From the NCBI GenBank assembly GCA_944372725.1, contig CALWAA010000082.1, forward strand, positions 1 through 5,224: a DNA stretch of 5,224 nt. The letters run 5' to 3'. A program made the translations under genes and the position numbers. Positions 1 to 5,224 of the stretch are shown piece by piece. The DNA is from an uncultured Bacilli bacterium. Its GTDB lineage: Bacteria > Bacillota_I > Bacilli_A > RF39 > UBA660. Every line of letters begins with the position of its first letter. Positions within the stretch are counted from its first letter, which is position 1. The notes below the pieces were generated by a model. It worked only from the letters and a program-made list of their open reading frames with translations, had not been told where the DNA came from and did no database searches.

Positions 1-480
1 ACTACCCATCTTTTCGATTTTATGCATAAAGTCAGTTTTTATTTGATTTAAAAAAGATGTTTTATCTGTCAAATAAATTTTATTGGCCGTAAAAGTTTTA
101 TAGATTTTATTATAATATAAATATTCTTTGTAATTAAAAGTATTTGGTATGGTATTATTATAAGGTTCATTTAGATTACCTTCTAAATTTATTTTAGAAC
201 CTAACAATAAGTTTTCTTGTAAATATTCTTTTTCTTCTAACGTATTGATATAATATGTTACTTTTATTTTTTCTTTTGTCTTAATCAACATACTTAATTT
301 GTTGCCATCAATTGTATAAGATATAATATTTCCCGTTATTTTGGTTGCATTATCTTCTAATTTACTTTCATAAGTAATTCCCTTCGTCATAATTAAGGCA
401 TAAATACTAATAAAAAGTAAACTTAGAATAATAAACTTTTTAGACTGTAATATAATCTTTAATCTTAGCAAATACGGCAT
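1..480 (-). CDS. comEC: ComEC competence DNA-uptake channel, N-terminal part (runs off the left edge)
   Basis: ComEC is the polytopic membrane protein that carries single-stranded DNA across the cytoplasmic membrane during natural transformation. Only the first 160 codons are present, and they stay open to base 1. Residues 15-33 form a hydrophobic helix after a basic start (LLRLK, SKK). Residues about 47-140 look like the extracellular OB-fold region (DUF4131), including the family-like stretch PNTFNYKEYLYYNKIY near 111-126. The catalytic-like and channel regions would lie beyond the edge. The ATG at 478-480 is the earliest possible start because an in-frame TAG lies two codons upstream. The next Met (codon 31) would remove the membrane helix. 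The start lies inside the end of comEA with a 41-base overlap, so translation is probably coupled. A weak GGA/AGG-containing stretch precedes the ATG. Position after comEA strongly supports the call. Only one helix precedes the OB region, fewer than I recall for the Bacillus protein. Confidence 0.88.
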   Translation of the reverse strand, partial: MPYLLRLKIILQSKKFIILSLLFISIYALIMTKGITYESKLEDNATKITGNIISYTIDGNKLSMLIKTKEKIKVTYYINTLEEKEYLQENLLLGSKINLEGNLNEPYNNTIPNTFNYKEYLYYNKIYKTFTANKIYLTDKTSFLNQIKTDFMHKIEKMGS

Positions 481-1171
481 CGCCTATTCCACTCACATTT
501 AAAATATCTTCAATACTTTTAAAATTGCCATTCGTATTTCGATAATCAATAATTGCTTGAGCTTTGACATCTCCAATACCATTTAAAGCTGTTAATTCAC
601 TTTTACTAGCTGTATTTATGTTTATTAACTTGTTTACATCTTCGGTCGCATTTGATAGTTCTGAATTGCTGTTTGCTGTATCACTTGTAGTAATAATACT
701 TTCTTTTTTTTGAACACAATCCTCAATATTATAGCTTGATGTATTGCAAGTGGATGTTGTAGTAGAAGTACCTGTATTTGCAGGTGATTTCACTTTTTCT
801 TTTTCAGTATAAATATAAATTACCATTTCATCACTTACTTTTTTACTTAAATTAATTGTGTCTTCTACAGCATCTTTAGTAAAGCCACCAGCCAGAGTTA
901 TTACATCACTAATAATAGAGCCTTCCTTTACTTCATATACACCCGGAGAATTAACTGCGCCTTTAATATCAACGTGAAAAATTAACGGTTCTGGTTCCTC
1001 CTCTTTTGCTTCTTCTGCCACATTTGCCATTAAATTAGTATTTTCAATTGTTTCTACTTTATCTTCTTTTTTAAAAATACTATAACAAGATAAGGCAAGG
1101 CAAGTAAAAATTAATATTCCAAAGGCAATTTCTTTGGTATATTTTTTTAAATAGAATATCATATTGTCCAT
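440..1171 (-). CDS. comEA: ComEA competence DNA receptor
   Basis: ComEA is a membrane-anchored protein that binds double-stranded DNA outside the cell and passes it to the ComEC channel. The 243-residue product has a short basic N-terminus and one membrane helix (about 15-33). An acidic linker follows (about 36-62), then an SLBB-type domain (about 63-122, with DIKGAVNSPGVYEV). A Ser/Thr/Asn-rich linker (about 128-178) carries two cysteines, C142 and C152. The C-terminal helix-hairpin-helix DNA-binding domain (about 182-243) has two GIG hairpins at 198-200 and 228-230 and the typical ININTAS entry. I chose the ATG at 1169-1171 because a perfect AAAGGAGG lies 7 bases upstream. The in-frame ATG at 1195, eight codons earlier, is part of the probable -10 box and cannot be in the mRNA if that promoter is right. 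The stop is TAA at 440-442. The gene overlaps comEC by 41 bases. No comEB lies between them. Confidence 0.95.
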   Translation of the reverse strand: MDNMIFYLKKYTKEIAFGILIFTCLALSCYSIFKKEDKVETIENTNLMANVAEEAKEEEPEPLIFHVDIKGAVNSPGVYEVKEGSIISDVITLAGGFTKDAVEDTINLSKKVSDEMVIYIYTEKEKVKSPANTGTSTTTSTCNTSSYNIEDCVQKKESIITTSDTANSNSELSNATEDVNKLININTASKSELTALNGIGDVKAQAIIDYRNTNGNFKSIEDILNVSGIGDAVFAKIKDYITV

Positions 1172-1178
1172 TCTTTTT

Positions 1179-1186
1179 CCTCCTTT
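1179..1186 (-). promoter_or_regulatory. Ribosome binding site of comEA, deciding its start
   Basis: Read on the minus strand this is AAAGGAGG, a perfect match to the anti-Shine-Dalgarno sequence. Seven bases separate it from the ATG at 1169-1171. It lies downstream of the in-frame ATG at 1195, so it can serve only the shorter start. Confidence 0.9.
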
Positions 1187-1193
1187 CTGCCCC

Positions 1194-1222
1194 ATTGTAG
1201 CAAATTAAAAGAAAGAAAGCAA
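1194..1222 (-). promoter_or_regulatory. Probable promoter of comEA-comEC
   Basis: On the minus strand there is a -10 box TACAAT (1194-1199) preceded by TGC, giving an extended -10 (TGnTACAAT). A poor -35 candidate TTGCTT (1217-1222) lies 17 bases upstream. Transcription would begin near 1187, leaving a leader of only about 16 bases that consists mostly of the ribosome binding site. The weak -35 would fit a promoter that needs an activator, and the tandem repeats end six bases upstream of it. The assignment rests on sequence match alone. Confidence 0.5.
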
Positions 1223-1228
1223 AAGTCC

Positions 1229-1310
1229 AATTTGATATATTTCATGCGTGAAATTGATATATTTCGTTAGCCAAATTGATATATTTCACTAGCCAAATTG
1301 ATACTATTGG
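1229..1310. repeat. 22-bp tandem repeat array, about 3.7 copies
   Basis: Four units start at 1229, 1251, 1273 and 1295. Each begins with the core AAATTGATATATTTC (first copy one mismatch; last copy diverges after AAATTGATA) followed by a variable part. Units 2 and 3 end in TAGCC and differ at only two positions; unit 1 ends ATGCGTG instead. The core is an imperfect palindrome (GAAAT, six bases, ATTTC). ATTTCA (1240-1245) can pair with TGAAAT (1249-1254). The last copy overlaps the final seven bases of the gene ending at 1304. The array fills most of the gap before comEA and abuts its probable -35. The function is unknown: operator array, dispersed intergenic repeat and RNA structure are all possible. 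Confidence 0.9.
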
Positions 1311-1708
1311 AATTTTTTCTTTTTTTTAAATAAAACAGCAAAAAGGAATAAAATACATACAAAACAAACTCCAGCGATTAATGGTGCGATATATTCTGGT
1401 GTATAAGCATCAGATTTAATCTCTAAAGATTTAAAATAATCTTCACTATTTGTTACTTCCTTATCTTCCATTTGATATACTTCTAAATAGTAACTCATCA
1501 TTTCTTCATCATTATAAACTGTGATAACTACTTCGGTATTATCCTTTGTAATTTGATTATTAAAAATAGAAATACTATCATCTTCTTCTATTTCATAATT
1601 TATTTTTAGTTCTTCTTCATTTGTTGTCATTTTAACAGTATATCTTGTATTGAGTGGTTCAAACTTTACAGATAATTCACCATTTAATATTTCTAATTTT
1701 TTTAACAT
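1304..1708 (-). CDS. Small membrane-anchored protein with a cadherin-like beta-sandwich domain, function unknown
   Basis: The product is 134 residues. Residues about 3-80 match the pattern of the cadherin-like beta-sandwich domain (Pfam PF12733 type): LKKLEILNGELSVKFEPLNTRYTVKM at the start and EVVITVYNDEEMMSYYLEVYQ at the end. This fold is usually found in extracellular proteins. A charged linker (81-104) leads to one membrane helix (about 107-127), followed by five lysines and FQ. The lysine tail suggests that the C-terminus is cytoplasmic and the domain outside, yet there is no signal peptide. The ATG at 1706-1708 is preferred over the GTG at 1715-1717 because the GTG sits inside the AGGTGG ribosome binding site. 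A TAG directly before that GTG excludes any longer N-terminus. The stop is TAG at 1304-1306. The gene lies just after the hemW terminator with no clear promoter of its own, so it may depend on readthrough. The gene is not recognised beyond its domain. Confidence 0.75.
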   Translation of the reverse strand: MLKKLEILNGELSVKFEPLNTRYTVKMTTNEEELKINYEIEEDDSISIFNNQITKDNTEVVITVYNDEEMMSYYLEVYQMEDKEVTNSEDYFKSLEIKSDAYTPEYIAPLIAGVCFVCILFLFAVLFKKKKKFQ

Positions 1709-1713
1709 ATTTT

Positions 1714-1719
1714 CCACCT
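1714..1719 (-). promoter_or_regulatory. Ribosome binding site of the beta-sandwich gene
   Basis: On the minus strand this reads AGGTGG, one mismatch from AGGAGG, and lies five bases before the ATG at 1706-1708. It contains the alternative GTG codon at 1715-1717, which argues against that codon as the start. Confidence 0.7.
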
Positions 1720-1732
1720 AAATTTAGTTTAA

Positions 1733-1758
1733 ACAAAAAAAGAAAGATTATTCTTTCT
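1733..1758 (-). terminator. Weak intrinsic terminator after hemW
   Basis: On the minus strand a 7-bp perfect stem AGAAAGA/TCTTTCT (arms 1752-1758 and 1741-1747) closes a four-base ATAA loop and runs straight into a T tract (TTTTTTG). It begins two bases after the hemW stop codon. Only two of the seven pairs are G-C, so termination is probably partial and some readthrough into the next gene is likely. Confidence 0.6.
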
Positions 1759-1759
1759 C

Positions 1760-2851
1760 TTAAATTAGTTTTAAAAGTATTTCATTCATGACATATAATT
1801 TTTTAGGATTAATATAAACATAACCATCTTTATAAATTAAATCCCCATTTTTTATCAAAGGTTTGATAGGAAAAATATTTTGCATATTTTCTTCGAATTT
1901 ATCAAAAAACTTTTCTAAATTAATTCCCTCTAATTTACGTAACCCTAAAATTAGTTCATTTTCCATATTATCTACTTTACTCATTAAAGATTTACTACTA
2001 GTGGTATTTCCTTTTAAATATTCTGTCAAACTTTTCGTATTTTCATAACGGATAGCTTCAACAAAACCACTAGCCCCCACACCAAAACCATAATATTCTT
2101 CATTATTCCAATAAGTTAGATTATGCTTTGATTTGTAACCTTTCTTAGCAAAATTAGATATTTCATAATGAATATAGCCTTTTTTCTTTAACTTTTTACA
2201 AATTGTTTCGTAAAGTTTAAAATCTCTTTCTTCTTCAATTGGCTTTATTTTATTTAAACCCACTAAAGTGTTTTTTTCAATGATTAAACTATAAGTGCTA
2301 ATATGTTCTGGTTTTAGTTTTAAAAATTTCTTTAAATCATTTTTTAACGTTTTTACTGTTTCACCCGGTATCGCATACATTAAATCAATATTAATATTTT
2401 GAAAACCAATACTTCTTAATAATGCCATCTTTTTCTTAGCATCTTTAAAGCTACTTTCTCTTTTCATAAATTCTAGTTTTTCACTATCAAACGATTCAAT
2501 TCCAACACTTAATCTATTTACACCATGAGCATATAAAAATTTAAATTTTTCTTCTTCAATATCATTTAAATTACATTCAAAAGTAAATTCAATGGTTTTT
2601 GATTTCTTAAATTTATCTAATATTTTAAATAATTTAGTTAATTCTTCATTACTAAGACAACTAGGAGTTCCGCCTCCTATATATAGTGTTTCGATTTCTT
2701 CACCCATATAAGAGTTATCTATTTCGCTTTCTAACTTTTCCAAATAAGGCGTTATCCAATCATGATTATATACTACTTTACAAAAATCACAATAAGAACA
2801 TATACTATTACAAAAAGGAATATGAATGTAAACTGCTTTTATCTTTTCCAT
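1760..2851 (-). CDS. hemW: HemW, radical SAM heme chaperone
   Basis: HemW belongs to the HemN-like radical SAM family. Family members with this architecture bind heme and are thought to deliver it to target proteins; older annotations call them oxygen-independent coproporphyrinogen III oxidase. The 363-residue product starts with YIHIPFC and the iron-sulfur cluster cysteines C14, C18 and C21 (CxxxCxxC), with a fourth cysteine at C24. Then come the SAM-binding GGGTPS (59-64), GVNRLSVGIESFD (110-122), IDLMYAIPGE (156-165), YEISNFA (229-235) and HNLTYWNN (243-250), and a C-terminal HemN-type region. The spacing CxxxCxxCxxC differs from the CxxxCxxCxC of true HemN, which favours HemW. I chose the ATG at 2849-2851; an AAAGGG (2863-2868) lies 11 bases upstream. 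A TTG at 2858-2860 overlaps the upstream stop by 2 bases and would add three residues, but it is only two bases from that AAAGGG. The gene lies in an operon with lepA; the stop is TAA at 1760-1762. Confidence 0.93.
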   Translation of the reverse strand: MEKIKAVYIHIPFCNSICSYCDFCKVVYNHDWITPYLEKLESEIDNSYMGEEIETLYIGGGTPSCLSNEELTKLFKILDKFKKSKTIEFTFECNLNDIEEEKFKFLYAHGVNRLSVGIESFDSEKLEFMKRESSFKDAKKKMALLRSIGFQNINIDLMYAIPGETVKTLKNDLKKFLKLKPEHISTYSLIIEKNTLVGLNKIKPIEEERDFKLYETICKKLKKKGYIHYEISNFAKKGYKSKHNLTYWNNEEYYGFGVGASGFVEAIRYENTKSLTEYLKGNTTSSKSLMSKVDNMENELILGLRKLEGINLEKFFDKFEENMQNIFPIKPLIKNGDLIYKDGYVYINPKKLYVMNEILLKLI

Positions 2852-2856
2852 AACTA

Positions 2857-3312
2857 TCAACGCCCTTTAGTAAGATTATAGTTTTTATGGTCTTGTAATC
2901 TTAATAGAATTTGTCTTTTTAAATCTGAATCTATTTCTTCCATTATAAGAGCTCTTTTAGTTAAGTCACGATAGATAATCATTTCTGTTGTATTTAATTC
3001 TTCAGCAATTTCTTTTACTGTTAAATTTCTTTCCATTAACATTTTAATCGCTGATAAAGTTCTAATTTTAGCTTCATAATCATCATTAATGTTTTTAGCT
3101 CTCTTTGACTCTAATTTTTCTTTTACTTTTTCAGCCATTTCTTTATCAACAAAGGGTAAAACATTTAAAAACTTTTCTCGTAATGTTACATGGGAAAATA
3201 AACAATATAAATTGCAAAAGCTTCTTAAAGATAATCCTGATTCTAAAAAAAACTCTGCAATTTCTTTTATTTTACATGAATTTGCATCATCTATATTATA
3301 CATCTTATCCAT
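2857..3312 (-). CDS. Putative DNA-binding protein with two SpoIIID-like helix-turn-helix repeats
   Basis: The product is 151 residues, has no signal or membrane segment, and is rich in charged residues. Its second half (about 83-146) aligns in register with the sporulation regulator SpoIIID as I remember it: LTVKEIAEELNTTEMIIYRDL resembles the SpoIIID HTH, and IDSDLKRQILLRLQDHK resembles the helix after it. The first half (about 15-74) follows the same plan: LSLRSFCNLYCLFSHVTLRE, then LPFVDKEMAEKVKEKL. It has one extra residue in the HTH turn, and the usual Gly there is replaced by Cys, so the first repeat looks degenerate. The protein therefore looks like an internal duplication of a SpoIIID-type unit. 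The ATG at 3310-3312 shares one base with the lepA stop and has a strong GGGGAGG seven bases upstream. The TGA stop nearly abuts hemW. A role in sporulation is not shown; the protein could regulate its own operon or be a structural relative. Domain assignment is from memory and moderately sure. Confidence 0.72.
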   Translation of the reverse strand: MDKMYNIDDANSCKIKEIAEFFLESGLSLRSFCNLYCLFSHVTLREKFLNVLPFVDKEMAEKVKEKLESKRAKNINDDYEAKIRTLSAIKMLMERNLTVKEIAEELNTTEMIIYRDLTKRALIMEEIDSDLKRQILLRLQDHKNYNLTKGR

Positions 3313-5111
3313 TATTCATCCTCCCCACTTAGAACAGCTAAGAAAGCTTCTTGTGGTACTTCCACATAGCCCACCATTTTCATTCTTTTTTTACCTTCTT
3401 TTTGCTTTTCTAATAACTTTCTTTTTCTTGATACATCGCCACCATAACATTTGGCTAAAACATTTTTACGCATTGCACTGACTGTTTCTCTTGCTATTAC
3501 TTTAGAACCAACACTAGCTTGAATAGGAAGTTCAAACATTTGTCGAGGTATTAATTCTTTTAATTTTTTAACTATTTTTCTTCCTCTTTCATATGCAAAA
3601 TCTTTATGGACAATAACACTTAAAGCATCAACAACTTCGCCATTTAATAAGATATCCATTTTTACTAAATCTGATTCTTCATATCCAGATATTTCATAAT
3701 CAAATGAAGCATATCCTTTCGTATAACTCTTTAATTTATCAAAAAAATCATAGACAATCTCCGATAAAGGAATATTATAATGAATATTTACTCTCGTCTC
3801 ATCAATATATTCCATACTTTTATATCTTCCTCGTTTATTTTGACATAATTCCATAATTGGTCCTATATATTCACTCGGAACAATAATATTGGTATAAATA
3901 AACGGTTCTTTTATCCAAGCAATATTTCCTCTATCCGGCATCTTTTTGGGTGAATCAATATTAATTATTTCCCCATTTGTAAGTTTAATTTCATAAATAA
4001 CACTTGGACTAGTAGCAATAATATCAATTCCAAATTCTCGCGTCACACGTGTCATGATAACATCCATATGAAGTAGTCCTAAAAAACCAGTTCGAAAACC
4101 AAAGCCTAAAGCATCTGAAGTTTCTGCTTCAAAACTTAAGGCAGCATCATTTAGTTTTAATTTATTTAAAGCATCTTTTAAATCTTCAAAGCGATTTGGT
4201 TCAATTGGAAACAAACCAGAATAAACCATTGGTTTCATAGGCTGATAGCCTTTAATTGGAGAACTTGCTGCATCATCAAATAGAGTAATGGTATCACCTA
4301 CTTGAACTTTGGATATATCTTTAATACTTGCACAAACATATCCTACTTCGCCCACAGTTAGTTCTTCTTTTTTAACTTCTTTTGGAGTAGATACGCCAAG
4401 TTCAACGATTTCAAAATCAGAATTGCTTTGCATAAGCTTGATATGGTCTTTTACTCGCAAAGTGCCATCTACTACTTTTACTAAAGCAATAACTCCACGA
4501 TAAGCATCATATTTACTATCAAAAATTAAAGCTCTTGTTTTAGCGTTAGGAACAACTTTTGGAGCTGGAATTCTTTTAATGATTTCTTCAATTAATTTAG
4601 GGATACCCTCACCCGTTTTGCCACTACATAAAACAATTTCACTTTCATCAAAGCCAAACACTCTTTTTAGCTCTTCCGTTACTCTGGGAATATCCGCATT
4701 TGGTAAATCAATTTTATTAATGACTGGAATAATCGTTAAATCTTGATTTAAAGCAAGATATAAATTAGCAATCGTTTGCGCTTCTATTCCTTGAGCAGCA
4801 TCTACAACAAGAACTGCCCCCTCACAAGCAGCCAAACTACGTGATACTTCATAAGAAAAATCAACATGACCAGGAGTATCAATTAAATTTAAAATATATT
4901 CTTCGCCATTATATTTTGTATGTAATTCAACAGCATTTAATTTAATCGTTATTCCTCGTTCTCGCTCTAAGTCCATACTATCTAATATTTGGTCTTTCAT
5001 CTCTCTTTTATCTAAAGCACCAGTATATTCTAAAATACGGTCTGCAAGTGTACTTTTTCCATGGTCAATATGAGCTATAATTGAGAAATTACGTATGTTT
5101 TCTTTTTTCAT
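3312..5111 (-). CDS. lepA: Elongation factor 4 (LepA), ribosome-associated GTPase
   Basis: LepA is a cytoplasmic translational GTPase that acts on stalled or initiating ribosomes and can back-translocate tRNAs. The 599-residue product is full length for the family. GTPase motifs are present: AHIDHGKS (G1, 13-20), RGIT (G2, 52-55), DTPGH (G3, 78-82) and NKID (G4, 132-135). The EF-G-like beta-barrel and alpha/beta domains follow (GFGFRTGFLGLLHMD, STKG-like SYTKGYASFDYE). The LepA-specific C-terminal domain is intact, with KCYGGDVSRKRKLLEKQKEGKKRMK and VEVPQEAFLAVL near the end. I chose the ATG at 5109-5111. In-frame TTG and GTG codons lie up to four codons upstream (5123), but the probable transcription start is about 5121, which makes the ATG more likely. 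The ribosome binding site is weak (GGTG six bases before the ATG). The gene is first in the operon, and its TAA stop shares one base with the next ATG. Confidence 0.98.
   Translation of the reverse strand: MKKENIRNFSIIAHIDHGKSTLADRILEYTGALDKREMKDQILDSMDLERERGITIKLNAVELHTKYNGEEYILNLIDTPGHVDFSYEVSRSLAACEGAVLVVDAAQGIEAQTIANLYLALNQDLTIIPVINKIDLPNADIPRVTEELKRVFGFDESEIVLCSGKTGEGIPKLIEEIIKRIPAPKVVPNAKTRALIFDSKYDAYRGVIALVKVVDGTLRVKDHIKLMQSNSDFEIVELGVSTPKEVKKEELTVGEVGYVCASIKDISKVQVGDTITLFDDAASSPIKGYQPMKPMVYSGLFPIEPNRFEDLKDALNKLKLNDAALSFEAETSDALGFGFRTGFLGLLHMDVIMTRVTREFGIDIIATSPSVIYEIKLTNGEIINIDSPKKMPDRGNIAWIKEPFIYTNIIVPSEYIGPIMELCQNKRGRYKSMEYIDETRVNIHYNIPLSEIVYDFFDKLKSYTKGYASFDYEISGYEESDLVKMDILLNGEVVDALSVIVHKDFAYERGRKIVKKLKELIPRQMFELPIQASVGSKVIARETVSAMRKNVLAKCYGGDVSRKRKLLEKQKEGKKRMKMVGYVEVPQEAFLAVLSGEDE
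3320..3326 (-). promoter_or_regulatory. Ribosome binding site of the SpoIIID-like gene, inside the end of lepA
   Basis: On the minus strand this reads GGGGAGG, encoded within the last codons of lepA (Gly-Glu). It is seven bases from the ATG at 3310-3312, which overlaps the lepA stop by one base. This arrangement implies coupled translation and fixes the start of the downstream gene. Confidence 0.85.
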
Positions 5112-5127
5112 AATCAACACCAATATT

Positions 5128-5156
5128 ATTTTATCAAAACATTACTTCAAAGTCTA
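5128..5156 (-). promoter_or_regulatory. Probable promoter of the lepA operon
   Basis: On the minus strand there is a -10 box TAAAAT (5128-5133) preceded by TGA (extended -10). A -35 candidate TAGACT (5151-5156, four of six matches) lies exactly 17 bases upstream. Predicted transcription start is near 5121, leaving only about 10 bases before the ATG at 5111. It lies between the upstream terminator and lepA, where a promoter is expected. Confidence 0.6.
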
Positions 5157-5169
5157 GATAAACCTCAGT

Positions 5170-5201
5170 GAAAAAAATTGCCACAAGTGGCAATTTTTTT
5201 C
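5170..5201. terminator. Strong, symmetric intrinsic terminator upstream of lepA
   Basis: A near-perfect inverted repeat of about 15 bp (5170-5184 with 5187-5201) has the core TTGCCAC/GTGGCAA, flanked by seven A on one side and seven T on the other. Either strand gives a hairpin followed by a T tract, so it can work in both directions. Because everything visible lies on the minus strand, it most likely ends a minus-strand gene beyond the right edge and insulates the lepA promoter from it. The remaining 23 bases (5202-5224) are too short to assign; one minus-strand frame ends in TGA just before the hairpin. Confidence 0.9.
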
Positions 5202-5224
5202 AATGATAACAAAATAAATTATGA

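Noticed and set aside
1172..1195. Upstream in-frame ATG for comEA at 1195 (eight extra residues)
   Set aside because: It overlaps the probable -10 box and precedes the perfect ribosome binding site, and the extra codons merely translate that site (QKGGK).
1240..1254. Hairpin ATTTCA/TGAAAT in the repeat array as a terminator
   Set aside because: The stem is only about six AT-rich pairs and no T tract follows directly on either strand.
1709..1800. Promoter for the beta-sandwich gene (TAAACT-like -10 near 1726-1731)
   Set aside because: No acceptable -35 at 16-18 bases and no extended -10; the match is no better than chance in AT-rich DNA.
1863..2048. Plus-strand open frame of 61 codons inside hemW
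   Set aside because: It lies antisense to a well-conserved gene, has no ribosome binding site or family resemblance, and has the hydrophobic composition expected from an AT-rich antisense frame.
3089..3481. Plus-strand open frames of 130 and 75 codons across the lepA end and the SpoIIID-like gene (the second at 3105-3332)
   Set aside because: Both are antisense to coupled minus-strand genes, which have strong start signals, and the translations are low-complexity Phe/Leu/Ser-rich.
4309..4503. Plus-strand open frame of 64 codons inside lepA
   Set aside because: It is fully antisense to the conserved beta-barrel region of lepA and has no supporting signal.
5202..5224. C-terminal tail of an upstream minus-strand gene (a frame ending in TGA next to the terminator)
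   Set aside because: Only seven codons are visible; position beside the terminator is suggestive, but the tail cannot be identified.

Overview
The window is AT-rich (about 70% A+T by eye), and every convincing gene lies on the minus strand. UGA is used as a stop (the gene at 2857-3312 ends in it) and Trp is encoded by UGG, so this is a standard-code low-GC Firmicute and not a UGA-reading mycoplasma. LepA and HemW closely resemble their Bacillus relatives. Together with the ComEA/ComEC pair this suggests a member of Bacilli or a related gut lineage. The species cannot be named from the sequence.

Layout in the direction of transcription (right to left): a strong hairpin (5170-5201) ends whatever lies off the right edge. 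A probable promoter (5128-5156) then starts a tight operon of lepA (elongation factor 4), a small HTH protein with two SpoIIID-like repeats, and hemW (radical SAM heme chaperone). Neighbouring genes in it overlap or touch. A weak intrinsic terminator begins two bases after the hemW stop. Next comes a short gene of unknown function: one cadherin-like beta-sandwich domain plus one C-terminal membrane helix. A 132-base gap follows, holding 3.7 copies of a 22-bp tandem repeat and, right against it, a probable promoter for comEA. comEA overlaps the start of comEC by 41 bases, and comEC runs off the left edge after 160 codons.

Functionally there are two blocks: a housekeeping translation/heme operon with an embedded putative DNA-binding protein, and a DNA-uptake operon (ComEA binds incoming DNA, ComEC forms the membrane channel). 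In Bacillus, lepA-hemW and comEA-comEC also lie near each other but in the opposite relative order, so this looks like a rearranged version of a conserved neighbourhood.

The parts least explained by known biology are the 22-bp repeat array at the comEA promoter, the double SpoIIID-like protein, and the signal-less membrane-anchored beta-sandwich protein. No mobile element, CRISPR array, tRNA or rRNA was seen.
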